Notes under the pieces: generated by a model | The model's input: the letters and a program-made list of their open reading frames with translations, nothing else | The model's database searches: none | Told to the model about the DNA's origin: nothing | Translations under genes and position numbers: made by a program | Assembly: GCA_013695295.1 (NCBI GenBank) | Contig: JACDAS010000103.1 | Location: 1-12,924 of the forward strand | Length of the DNA: 12,924 nucleotides | Origin: Actinomycetota bacterium | GTDB lineage: Bacteria > Actinomycetota > Thermoleophilia > Gaiellales > Gaiellaceae | Direction of reading: 5' to 3' | Shown here: in pieces, positions 1 through 10,008 of the stretch | Layout of the letters: each line of letters starts with the position of its first letter | Position numbering within the stretch: position 1 is the stretch's first letter

Positions 1-674
1 TTCGTGTTCAGGTACCGGCGGTCGACGTCGATCCAGACCCCGCCGAGCCGGTCGACGATCTCCTTGAACCCCGAGAAGTTGACCGTGATCAGGTAGTTGA
101 TCGGCACGCCCTGCGGCTTCAGCAGCTTCTGGACGGTCGCCACCGCCCCCTTGGCCCCGCAGAGCGAGTAGGCCTCGTTGATCTTGCCGATGTACGGGGT
201 GTGACCCGGGCAGGTCACCTCGACCTGGAGGTCGCGCGGGAACGAGAGCATCGAGAGGGCCTCCTGACGCGGGTCGGCGCGCAGGAGCATCACCGTGTCC
301 GAGCGGTAGCTGCCGTTTCGGGGCTCGTCCTCTCGGCGGTCGTAGCCGATCACCAGCGCGACGGCGGTGCCCTCCGGGGGCACGGCGTTCAGCCGTTCGC
401 GCGCCTCGATCACGTCCTTCGTCTTGGCCTGGATCGCATCGACCTGCTCGTGGAGGAAGAGGTACGCCCCGCCCGCAAGCGCGCTGGCGATCATCAACAG
501 CGCGACTAGCGCCCAGAGGACGATCTGGCCGACGAGGCGCAGACCCGTCCGGCGCCGGGGCGGCGGCTGGCGGTATCGCGCCATCGGGGTGAGCGCGGCA
601 GGCGGCAGCACGCCACGCCCGTTCCCGTTCGTGGAGGCTCCCCGGCCGATCCCTCGTTTCAGCGTCGTCCGCAT
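1..674 (-). CDS. LytR-CpsA-Psr (LCP) family cell-wall glycopolymer transferase, C-terminus cut by window edge
   Basis: LCP proteins transfer lipid-linked anionic glycopolymers to peptidoglycan at the outer face of the membrane. The gene is open at base 1, with 224 residues visible. I see a basic cytoplasmic N-tail (residues 1-45), one membrane helix (about 46-74), then the start of the LCP domain: GYDRR (110-114), RSDTVMLLRADP (124-135), FPRDL (145-149), KINEAYS (164-170), then a LITVNFSGF segment and LGGVWIDVD. These are the usual LCP phosphate-binding and catalytic landmarks; the last part of the domain is missing. The ATG at 674 is the furthest upstream start, since an in-frame TGA lies two codons before it. 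An ATG at 584 (MARYR) and a GTG at 611 are alternatives. I prefer 674 because the tail MRTTLKRGIG...VLPPAALTP resembles related proteins I recall. No clear Shine-Dalgarno precedes any of them. It lies 78 bases downstream of metH on the same strand. Confidence 0.88.
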   Translation of the reverse strand, partial: MRTTLKRGIGRGASTNGNGRGVLPPAALTPMARYRQPPPRRRTGLRLVGQIVLWALVALLMIASALAGGAYLFLHEQVDAIQAKTKDVIEARERLNAVPPEGTAVALVIGYDRREDEPRNGSYRSDTVMLLRADPRQEALSMLSFPRDLQVEVTCPGHTPYIGKINEAYSLCGAKGAVATVQKLLKPQGVPINYLITVNFSGFKEIVDRLGGVWIDVDRRYLNT

Positions 675-752
675 CGCGATTCAGGCAGGCGAAGAGCACC
701 CGCACCAGGGCGCTCGCCAACCCGTAGAGGATAGCCGAGGCCCCGGAGCCGC

Positions 753-4448
<3,696 letters not shown>

Positions 4449-4545
4449 TGACCTCCCCGCACGAGACCGGGAGACACGGGGCGCGCTTCCGGGCTCTTTA
4501 GGCGTTTTTTACCCTGGTCGCCAAGCTGCCACAAAGCTTTCCAGG
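4449..4545 (-). promoter_or_regulatory. Candidate structured 5' leader of metH (possible pseudoknot plus SD-masking hairpin)
   Basis: Read on the minus strand, CCTGG (4545-4541) can pair with CCAGG (4517-4513) around an inner AAGCT/AGCTT hairpin (4539-4535 with 4527-4523). GGCG (4522-4519), inside that hairpin, can pair with CGCC (4504-4501) across an A-rich linker, giving a pseudoknot. Nearer the gene, CTCCC (4473-4469) or CCCCG (4481-4477) can pair with the GGGGAGG ribosome binding site (4458-4452). metH genes are often under SAM, SAH or cobalamin riboswitches, but I could not match this to the consensus of any of those classes. The structure is drawn by eye and short stems arise by chance in GC-rich DNA, so this is a hypothesis. 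The rest of the gap (4546-4586) holds a small GGCAGC/GCTGCT hairpin just after atpC, without a T-tract. Confidence 0.3.
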
Positions 4546-4586
4546 CTCGGGAAAGGCTAGCAGCGAGGGGCTGCCGACAGCGTGTC

Positions 4587-5054
4587 CTAGCCTGCGGAGG
4601 TCAGCGGCCGCTGGTCGGCGCTCTCGGCCCCGCCCACGATCTGGAGCTGATTCTCGGCGTGCCGGATGCGCTGCTCGAGCTGCCAGCGATCCGCGTCCGA
4701 CTCACCCCGCTCGACCCGTTCGAGCTCGCTGCGGGCCGTCTCGAGCTGGTTCCTCGCCCGTTCCGGGTCGATCTGCGCCGCCTCGGCCGCGTCGTCGACC
4801 AGGGCGAGGGCCCGATCCTGCTCCACCTTGAAGAACCCCGGCCCCGTCGCATACTCGCGGACGTCCTCGCCGCGACGGACGTGCACGCGCGTCGCCCCGG
4901 CGCGGAGGGTGGCCACCAGCGGTGCATGGCGGGCGAGGATGCCGATCTCCCCGTCGGCGCCCGGCACGATCAGGAGCTCGGCCTCGCCCTCGAAGACAGC
5001 CCCCTCGGGCGTCACGAGCGAGACATCGAAGGTCCTGCGGCCTTCGGAAGCCAC
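4587..5054 (-). CDS. atpC: F1F0 ATP synthase epsilon subunit
   Basis: Epsilon is the small central-stalk subunit of F1 that couples gamma rotation to the c-ring and can inhibit ATP hydrolysis. The 155-residue product has the N-terminal beta-sandwich (about 7-86), including DVSLVTPEGAVFEGEAE and the family hallmark PGADGEIGILARHAPLV at 31-47. A C-terminal two-helix region (about 88-140) is rich in Glu and Arg. About 15 extra residues follow the usual end. The start is GTG at 5054; I see no ATG in a suitable place. The likely ribosome binding sequence, GACGAGG, lies inside the end of the structured repeat that fills the gap to atpD. It is the gene after atpD, as in nearly all F-type operons, but is separated from it by that 168-base repeat, which could lower epsilon relative to beta. 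Two stoichiometries fit this: three beta and one epsilon per F1. Confidence 0.95.
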   Translation of the reverse strand: MASEGRRTFDVSLVTPEGAVFEGEAELLIVPGADGEIGILARHAPLVATLRAGATRVHVRRGEDVREYATGPGFFKVEQDRALALVDDAAEAAQIDPERARNQLETARSELERVERGESDADRWQLEQRIRHAENQLQIVGGAESADQRPLTSAG

Positions 5055-5056
5055 AG

Positions 5057-5224
5057 CTAGTGCCTCGTCCAGTGACGTTGCCGAGCTCCTGGGTCGCGAG
5101 CACCAAGCCAGGCTAGGACGCAGGGAGCCCGCGTACCCTCAGGTACGGGGGCGACTGAGGACGACGCCTGGCGCAGCGTGATCGCGGGCCAGGAGCCGGT
5201 GAACGTTGCTGGGCGGGGCACTAG
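5057..5224 (-). repeat. Structured intergenic repeat, copy 1 (full length, 168 bases, between atpD and atpC)
   Basis: An end-to-end imperfect palindrome. The outer 23 bases (5057-5079) match the reverse complement of 5202-5224 at 19 positions, and the four exceptions are G-T wobbles on the plus strand. Inner arms continue the stem: GCTCCTGG (5085-5092) with CCAGGAGC (5189-5196), CGCGA (5095-5099) with TCGCG (5182-5186), and GCCAGGC (5107-5113) with GCCTGGC (5166-5172). The apex holds GGACGCAGGGAGC (5116-5128), a hairpin CGTACC-CTCA-GGTACG (5132-5147) and GACTGAGGACG (5153-5163). Both ends read CTAG. The right end forms the TAG stop of atpD (5221-5223). The left end supplies GGACGAGG on the minus strand just before the atpC GTG. 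It shares about 90% of its left half with copy 2, and shares its length, core and fold with copy 3. Confidence 0.9.
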
Positions 5225-6660
5225 GCGGCGGCCGCGCCGGCGGTCTCGCGACCCTTGGCGACGGCGTCGTCGATCGTCCCGACCATGTAGAACGACTGCT
5301 CGGTCAAGTCGTCGTGCTTGCCCTCGATGATCTCCTGGAAGCCCGCGATCGTGTCCTCGAGCTTCACGTACTTCCCCGGTGTGCCGGTGAACTGCTCGGC
5401 GACGAAGTTCGGTTGCGAGAGGAAGCGCTGCACCTTGCGCGCGCGCTGCACGATCAGCTTCTGCTCGTCGGTGAGCTCGTCGAGACCGAGGATCGCGATG
5501 ATGTCCTGGAGGTCCTTGTAGGTCTGGAGGATCTCCTGCACGCGGGTGGCCGTCCGATAGTGCTCGTCGGACACGATCCCCGGCTGAAGGGCCCGCGAGA
5601 CCGAGTCGAGCGGGTCGACCGCGGGATAGATCCCTTGCTCCACGATCGCGCGCGAGAGCACGGTCGTCGCGTCGAGGTGGGCGAACGTGTTGGCGGGCGC
5701 GGGGTCGGTGAGGTCGTCGGCCGGCACGTAGATCGCCTGGACCGAGGTGACCGAGCCCGTGCGGGTCGAGGTGATCCGCTCCTGAAGCTCGCCCATCTGA
5801 GTCGCCAGATCCGGCTGGTAGCCGACGGCGCTCGGCATCTTGCCGAGCAGCGCCGACACCTCGGACCCCGCCTGCACGAAGCGGAAGATGTTGTCGACGA
5901 ACAGGAGCACGTCCTGGCCCTCGTCGCGGAAGTACTCGGCCATCGTCAGCCCGGAGAGGGCGACGCGCAACCTCGCACCCGGCGGCTCGTTCATCTGGCC
6001 GTAGACGAGCGCCACCTTGTCGAGCACGCCCGACTCCTGCATCTCGATCCAGAGGTCGTTGCCCTCACGTGTGCGCTCTCCGACGCCCGCGAAGACCGAC
6101 ACGCCGCCGTGCTGCATCGCCACGTTGTGGATCAGCTCCTGGATCAGCACGGTCTTGCCGACGCCGGCACCACCGAAGAGCCCGATCTTGCCGCCCTTGA
6201 CGTAGGGCGCGATCAGGTCGATCACCTTGATTCCGGTCTCGAAGATCTCCACCTTCGGCTCGAGCTCGCGGAACTCCGGAGGCTTGCGGTGGATCGGCCA
6301 GCGCTCGCCGGTCGCCGCCTCCTTCATGTCGATCGGGTCGCCGAGGACGTTCCAGAGCCGGCCGAGGGTCTGGGTGCCCACGGGAACGGAGATCGCCTCG
6401 CCGAGGTCGACCACGTCGAGACCGCGTGAGAGCCCGTCAGTCGAGTCCATCGCGACCGCCCGGACCCGGTCGTCGCCGAGATGCTGCTGAACCTCCGCGA
6501 TGAGGGTGACGGGTTGATCTCCGCCGCGGGTCGGAGCCTCGATGCGGAGCGCGTGGTTGATCTGCGGCAGGCTCCCCGTGAAGACGGCGTCGACGACGAC
6601 GCCCTTGATCTCGAGCAGCTTGCCCACGTTCTTCGGCTTCCCGTTCTCTTGGTCAGGCAT
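5221..6660 (-). CDS. atpD: F1F0 ATP synthase beta subunit (catalytic)
   Basis: Catalytic subunit of F1, making ATP from ADP and phosphate at the cytoplasmic side of the membrane. The 479-residue product is of normal length and complete: Walker A GGAGVGKT (163-170), GERTREGND with catalytic Glu195, MNEPPGAR (223-230), Walker B VLLFVDN with Asp256, the alpha/beta signature PAVDPLDSVS (346-355) and a DELTDEQ loop (394-400) corresponding to DELSEED. I chose ATG 6660 because GGGAG lies 4 bases upstream and it gives a normal N-terminus; an in-frame ATG at 6696 would add 12 residues without a ribosome binding site. The TAG stop lies in the end of the downstream repeat. atpA and atpG, which usually precede atpD, are not here: an anti-sigma-like gene lies upstream after 230 bases, so atpDC appears split from the rest of the ATP synthase cluster. 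Confidence 0.98.
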   Translation of the reverse strand: MPDQENGKPKNVGKLLEIKGVVVDAVFTGSLPQINHALRIEAPTRGGDQPVTLIAEVQQHLGDDRVRAVAMDSTDGLSRGLDVVDLGEAISVPVGTQTLGRLWNVLGDPIDMKEAATGERWPIHRKPPEFRELEPKVEIFETGIKVIDLIAPYVKGGKIGLFGGAGVGKTVLIQELIHNVAMQHGGVSVFAGVGERTREGNDLWIEMQESGVLDKVALVYGQMNEPPGARLRVALSGLTMAEYFRDEGQDVLLFVDNIFRFVQAGSEVSALLGKMPSAVGYQPDLATQMGELQERITSTRTGSVTSVQAIYVPADDLTDPAPANTFAHLDATTVLSRAIVEQGIYPAVDPLDSVSRALQPGIVSDEHYRTATRVQEILQTYKDLQDIIAILGLDELTDEQKLIVQRARKVQRFLSQPNFVAEQFTGTPGKYVKLEDTIAGFQEIIEGKHDDLTEQSFYMVGTIDDAVAKGRETAGAAAA

Positions 6661-6664
6661 TGGA

Positions 6665-6669
6665 CTCCC
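6665..6669 (-). promoter_or_regulatory. Ribosome binding site that decides the atpD start
   Basis: GGGAG on the minus strand, 4 bases before the ATG at 6660. The alternative in-frame ATG at 6696 has no comparable sequence upstream. Confidence 0.65.
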
Positions 6670-6717
6670 GGACAGAGGGGTGCGGACGATCGCCACGCCG
6701 CAGGAGGCGGCGTCCGA

Positions 6718-6740
6718 GCGCTCCGAGTCTACCGGAGCGC
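6718..6740 (-). other. Perfect 8-bp hairpin in the atpD upstream region
   Basis: GCGCTCCG (6718-6725) pairs perfectly with CGGAGCGC (6733-6740) around a 7-base loop. No T-tract follows on either strand, so it is not a textbook intrinsic terminator. It lies 58 bases before the atpD start and could be an mRNA leader hairpin or mark the end of the anti-sigma transcript. In the rest of the 230-base gap (6661-6890) I found no convincing gene; a 10-codon ATG frame (MIASLITSYA) at about 6858-6826 has no ribosome binding site. I could not assign promoter boxes. Confidence 0.4.
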
Positions 6741-6890
6741 GTTTCGCCTCCCGCCTCGGGTCGGAGCGATCGATACTCCTGTTGCAGCACCGCCACCCGG
6801 GCGATGTGGTCGATGCTTCAGGCGTACGAGGTGATGAGGCTGGCGATCATGCGTCGAGCATAGCTCCGGCGTCCCGCGAGGCCGCCGCAG

Positions 6891-7358
6891 CTAGAGAGCG
6901 TCGACGGACATCGGCTGGACGTGCGTGAAGAGGGGCACCGGCTTCGGGGCCAGCAGCTCCGTCCGGCGCAGGGCGCGAAGAGACGTCGCCTCCGTGTTCC
7001 GGGCCTGAGAGGTCTTGACCAGGAAGTCCGGCCGAACGCGGTCGCTCGAGGAGACCAGGGAAAGCAATCCGAACGCCGCAGCCGCCACGACGGCCGCGGC
7101 TGCCGAGGCGACGCCGAGCACCCCGGCCACCCGGCGCCGGCGCTGAGGCAGCGCGACGGGATGCTCGAGCGCAACGAGCGGCTCGGCGCGCAGGGCCTCG
7201 GCGACCGAGCGCGTACCTCGCTCGAAGTCACAGCAGTCGGAGCACTCGTGGAGGTGGGCGACCAAGAGTCGCCCTTCGAGCTCGGACAGGTCCTCGTCCA
7301 GGCGCACGGACACCCAGCGCCGGGCCCGCTCGCAGCTCTCGTTCCTCATTCCCCACAT
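6891..7358 (-). CDS. Zinc-finger anti-sigma factor-like single-pass membrane protein
   Basis: Probably a ZAS/zf-HC2 anti-sigma factor, which holds an ECF sigma factor at the membrane. The 155-residue protein has a cytoplasmic N-terminal domain with the family pattern C9 ... H35-x3-C39-x2-C42 (HLHECSDC), an Arg-rich stretch (73-76), one hydrophobic helix (about 78-102, Ala/Val-rich) and a short outer tail of about 50 residues without a recognisable domain. The start is ATG 7358; AAGG about 7 bases upstream is a modest ribosome binding site, and an ATG three codons later is an alternative. Anti-sigma genes normally sit next to their sigma gene, but none is adjacent: a small membrane protein gene lies upstream and atpD downstream. 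The ZAS pattern is seen directly; the sigma partner is unknown. It could instead be a redox- or zinc-sensing regulator of another kind. Confidence 0.75.
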   Translation of the reverse strand: MWGMRNESCERARRWVSVRLDEDLSELEGRLLVAHLHECSDCCDFERGTRSVAEALRAEPLVALEHPVALPQRRRRVAGVLGVASAAAAVVAAAAFGLLSLVSSSDRVRPDFLVKTSQARNTEATSLRALRRTELLAPKPVPLFTHVQPMSVDAL

Positions 7359-7399
7359 TTCATAACCTTCGACGGCCTTCGGGCAGCATTGTTAGCGAT

Positions 7400-7675
7400 T
7401 CACCAAAGCTCGAACCTGCTGTCGGCGACGACGCCGATCAGTATGAGCATGAAACCTACGCTGACGAAGACCGCGGACGTGTTGATCGCCTCCTCGCGCT
7501 CCTCGAGCGTCGCCTTCCTGACCAGGCGCGGCCCGAGCAGCGGGACGATGCTGGCGTCGCCCCGCAGGCGCAGGGGACCCCGGTTGCCCATGAAGAAACC
7601 CCCCACCAGGAGGATCGAGCCGACGATGTAGAGCCCGAGTGAGGTTGAGCGGTCGGCCGCAGACCCCGCGAGCAC
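7400..7675 (-). CDS. Small integral membrane protein of unknown function (start uncertain, probably extends upstream to about 7777)
   Basis: I cannot assign a function. From GTG 7675 the product is 91 residues with two membrane helices (GLYIVGSILLVGGFF and VFVSVGFMLILIGVV) around a polar loop that contains NRGPLRLRGD and a charged EEREE stretch, ending DSRFELW. The frame stays open upstream to the end of the preceding gene. Those extra codons encode another clear hydrophobic helix (SLLVAALVRFALLTVGVAAA), so the true protein is probably about 125 residues with three helices. No ATG, GTG or TTG exists in that extension. An ATC at 7777, 4 bases after the TAA of the upstream ATPase gene, is the best-placed candidate; CTG codons are alternatives. 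Its position suggests it is the tail of the peptide-transporter operon. It resembles small Thermoleophilia membrane proteins I recall, without known role. Confidence 0.65.
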   Translation of the reverse strand: MLAGSAADRSTSLGLYIVGSILLVGGFFMGNRGPLRLRGDASIVPLLGPRLVRKATLEEREEAINTSAVFVSVGFMLILIGVVADSRFELW

Positions 7676-7781
7676 GCCGACCGCGAGCGCGACGAGCGAC
7701 GTCGCGGCCGCGACCCCGACTGTGAGCAGCGCAAAGCGGACGAGCGCCGCGACGAGCAGCGAACTGCGGGCGCCGATGGTC

Positions 7782-8867
7782 TTACCCGACGGCGGACTGG
7801 GGCAACATGCGCATCTCTTCCTCGGACATCGGCCAGCGCTCGAGCGGGTAATGGCAGGCCGCCACGTGGTCGTCGCCGAATGGATAGAGCGGTGGCTCCT
7901 CGACGTCGCAATGCCCCTCGCGGAAGCGCGGGCAGCGCGGATGGAACCAGCAGCCGCTCGGCGGGTTGATCGGGTTCGGCACGTCGCCCTCGAGCACGAT
8001 CTGCTTCCGGTTCCGGCCGACCGTCGGGTCCGGGATCGGCACCGCGGAGAGCAGAGCGCCCGTGTAGGGATGCTTCGGCGCCTCGTAGAGCGTGAACCGG
8101 TCGGCGAGCTCGACGGCGTGCCCGAGGTACATGACCATGACCCGGTCCGAGATATGCCGGACGACGTTGAGGTCGTGGGCGATGAAGACGTAGGTGAGCC
8201 CGAAGTCCTCCTGCAGGTCCTTGAGCAGGTTCAGGATCTGCGCCTGCACCGAGACGTCGAGGGCGGAGACGGGCTCGTCGCAGACGATCAGCTTCGGATT
8301 GACGGCGAGCGCGCGCGCGACCCCGATGCGCTGACGCTGACCGCCCGAGAACTCGTGCGGGAACCGGTTGTAGTGCTCCGGGTTCAACCCGACGACCTCG
8401 AGCAGCTCCTGAACCCGTCGCTTCACCTCGGCCTCGGTACCGAGCCGATGCACCTCGAGGGCCTCGGCGACGATGAAGCCGACCCGTTTGCGGGAGTTCA
8501 GCGAGGCGTAGGGATCCTGGAAGATCATCATCATCTCGCGCCGGATCGGCCGCATGTCGGCGCGCGAGAGCTTCGTGATATCGCGCCCGCGGAAGACGAC
8601 GCGGCCCGAGGTCGGCTCGAGGAGCCGCATGATGCAGCGGGCCATCGTCGACTTGCCGCATCCCGACTCGCCGACCACGCCGAGCGTCTCGCCTTCCCGC
8701 ACGCGGAAGCTGACGCCGTCCAAGGCCTTCACAGCCGCGATCTGCTTCTGGAAGATGATCCCGCGCGTGACGGCGAAGTGCTTCTTCAGGTCGTCCACGA
8801 CGAGGAGCTCGTCGTCTCGAATCTCAAGCGGGGGTTGCCCGTTCGCGTCCCTCCGACCGAACGGCAT
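7782..8867 (-). CDS. Peptide ABC transporter ATP-binding protein, DppF/OppF-like
   Basis: One of two ATPases that power a Dpp/Opp-type importer from the cytoplasmic face. The 361-residue protein has an N-terminal extension of about 20 residues, then Walker A GESGCGKST (66-74), Q-loop FQDP (Q117), signature FSGGQRQR (173-180), Walker B LIVCDEP (193-199) and H-loop His231. The C-terminal oligopeptide/dipeptide extension carries four cysteines (C306, C312, C320, C338; CWFHPRC...C...C), the pattern that binds an iron-sulfur cluster in some DppD proteins, as I recall. ATG 8867 is immediately preceded by the end of repeat copy 2, whose minus-strand GGACGAGG lies about 5 bases upstream and serves as the ribosome binding site. 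It follows the DppD-like gene and closes the transporter set. The actual substrate (di- or oligopeptide, or another small molecule) cannot be read from the sequence. Confidence 0.95.
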   Translation of the reverse strand: MPFGRRDANGQPPLEIRDDELLVVDDLKKHFAVTRGIIFQKQIAAVKALDGVSFRVREGETLGVVGESGCGKSTMARCIMRLLEPTSGRVVFRGRDITKLSRADMRPIRREMMMIFQDPYASLNSRKRVGFIVAEALEVHRLGTEAEVKRRVQELLEVVGLNPEHYNRFPHEFSGGQRQRIGVARALAVNPKLIVCDEPVSALDVSVQAQILNLLKDLQEDFGLTYVFIAHDLNVVRHISDRVMVMYLGHAVELADRFTLYEAPKHPYTGALLSAVPIPDPTVGRNRKQIVLEGDVPNPINPPSGCWFHPRCPRFREGHCDVEEPPLYPFGDDHVAACHYPLERWPMSEEEMRMLPQSAVG

Positions 8868-8989
8868 CAGTGCCTCGTCCGGTGACGTTGCCGAGCTTCT
8901 GGGTCGCGAGCACCAAGCGGGGCTAGGACGCAGGGAGCCCGCGTACCCAGAGGTACACGGTCGGTGAGCGTTGCTGGGCGGGGCACTAG
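8868..8989 (-). repeat. Structured intergenic repeat, copy 2 (122-base deletion derivative, between dppD-like and dppF-like genes)
   Basis: Its left 90 bases match copy 1 with only a handful of differences: AGTGCC end, GCCGAG, TCGCGAGCACCAAGC, GGCTAGGACGCAGGGAGC (8921-8938) and the GTACC/GGTAC apical hairpin. It then jumps to the right outer arm (GCGTTGCTGGGCGGGGCAC, 8968-8986), missing about 46 bases, including the second core motif GACTGAGGACG. The outer arms still pair, with six wobble pairs on the plus strand. The right end creates the TAG stop of the DppD-like gene (8986-8988). The left end abuts the next ATG and has CA where copies 1 and 3 have TA. Confidence 0.88.
8870..8880 (-). promoter_or_regulatory. 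Repeat-borne ribosome binding site for the DppF-like ATPase gene
   Basis: The terminal arm of copy 2 reads GGACGAGGCAC on the minus strand, placing GAGG about 5 bases before the ATG at 8867. The same terminal sequence precedes the atpC GTG in copy 1. In copy 3 the equivalent end reads GGGACAGAGCAC before the ATG at 10008. No other Shine-Dalgarno sequence is available to these genes because the repeat fills the gap. Confidence 0.6.
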
Positions 8990-10008
8990 CTCGCCTGCGC
9001 CATCATGCCGGCGATCAGCTTCGCGGCCTCGCGATCCTTCGTCTCGTGGTCGAGATGGCATGCGGCGAAGTGGTCGGAGTCGTCGAAAACCGGCAGCAGC
9101 GCAGGGTCGTCGGCCTTGCAGACGTCCATCACGTAAGGGCACCGCGGGTGGAACCGACACCCCCTCGGGGGGTTGAGCAGCGACGGGGGTGAGCCGGGGA
9201 TCTGCACGAGTCGGTCGACCACCGAGTCGAGCCGTGGCAACGAGCCGAGGAGCCCCCACGTGTAGGGCATGTGCGGCCGCTTGAAGATCCGCTCCACCGG
9301 GCCCTTCTCGACCACCTGCGCCGCATACATCACGACCACCTCGTCGGCGACCTCCGCGACCACGCCGAGGTCGTGGGTGATGACCAGGATCGCGCTTCCG
9401 AACTCCTCCTGCAGCTTCTGCATCAGGGTCAGGATCTGCGCCTGCGTCGTCACGTCGAGCGCGGTGGTCGGCTCGTCGGCGATCAGCAGGTCGGGGTTGT
9501 TGACGAGGGCCATCGCGATCATCACTCGCTGTCTCATCCCGCCGGAGAACTGATGCGGATAGTCGTCGATCCGCCGCTCGGGCCGCGGAATGCCCACCGC
9601 CTTCAGGAGCTCGAGGGCCCGCGCCCGCGCCTGCGACTTCGTAACGTCTCGGTGGAGCTGGATCGCCTCGGTCAGCTGCTTGCCCACCTTGTGCACCGGG
9701 TTCAGCGAGGTCATCGGATCCTGGAAGATCATTGCGATCTCGCTCCCGCGAATGTCCCGGAACTCGCGGGCGCCCATCGTCAGCAGGTTCTTGCCCTTCC
9801 AGAGGGCCTCCCCGCTCGTGATCGTGGTGCGCTTCGAGTTCAGACCCATGATCGTCAGGCACGTCACGCTCTTCCCGGAACCCGACTCGCCGACGATGCC
9901 CAGAGTCTTCCCCTTCTCGATCGAGAAGCTGACGCCGTCGACCGCCTTCACGATCCCGTCGTCGGTGCGGAAATAGGTCCGCAGGTCGGTGACCTCGAGC
10001 AGCGCCAT
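8986..10008 (-). CDS. Peptide ABC transporter ATP-binding protein, DppD/OppD-like
   Basis: Cytoplasmic ATPase of the same peptide importer as its neighbours. The 340-residue protein starts directly with the nucleotide-binding domain: LEVTDLRTYF, Walker A GESGSGKS (40-47), Q-loop FQDP (Q96), signature FSGGMRQR (154-161), Walker B LLIADEP (174-180) and H-loop His212. The C-terminal extension has LLNPPRGCRFHPRCPY and cysteines at 284, 290, 297 and 317, again the candidate iron-sulfur site. A short basic/helical tail (ETKDREAAKLIAGMMAQAS) follows. ATG 10008 is directly preceded by the end of repeat copy 3, whose GGGACAGAG is the only ribosome binding sequence available. The TAG stop lies in the end of repeat copy 2. 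Both flanks are therefore repeat copies, so this gene is a cassette between two members of the same family, lying between the permease and the second ATPase. Confidence 0.95.
   Translation of the reverse strand: MALLEVTDLRTYFRTDDGIVKAVDGVSFSIEKGKTLGIVGESGSGKSVTCLTIMGLNSKRTTITSGEALWKGKNLLTMGAREFRDIRGSEIAMIFQDPMTSLNPVHKVGKQLTEAIQLHRDVTKSQARARALELLKAVGIPRPERRIDDYPHQFSGGMRQRVMIAMALVNNPDLLIADEPTTALDVTTQAQILTLMQKLQEEFGSAILVITHDLGVVAEVADEVVVMYAAQVVEKGPVERIFKRPHMPYTWGLLGSLPRLDSVVDRLVQIPGSPPSLLNPPRGCRFHPRCPYVMDVCKADDPALLPVFDDSDHFAACHLDHETKDREAAKLIAGMMAQAS

Noticed and set aside
675..752. Gap between metH and the LCP gene examined for a terminator, promoter or small gene
   Set aside because: Only 78 bases, with no convincing stem plus T-tract and no promoter boxes I could defend. 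A hydrophobic-looking frame (AILYGLASALVRVLFAC) lacks a start codon.
4541..4550. CCAGGCTCGG on the plus strand near metH, reminiscent of the SAH riboswitch consensus
   Set aside because: It is on the strand opposite to metH, no gene follows it in that direction, and the partner consensus segment is missing.
4578..4592. AGGCTAGGAC on the minus strand at the end of atpC, matching part of repeat copies 1 and 2
   Set aside because: Only about 10 bases match, in the opposite orientation, with no arms or core motif. Treated as chance.
5206..6429. Plus-strand 407-codon frame opposite atpD
   Set aside because: Antisense shadow of atpD. The composition is Leu/Asp/His/Arg-heavy and no domain is recognisable.
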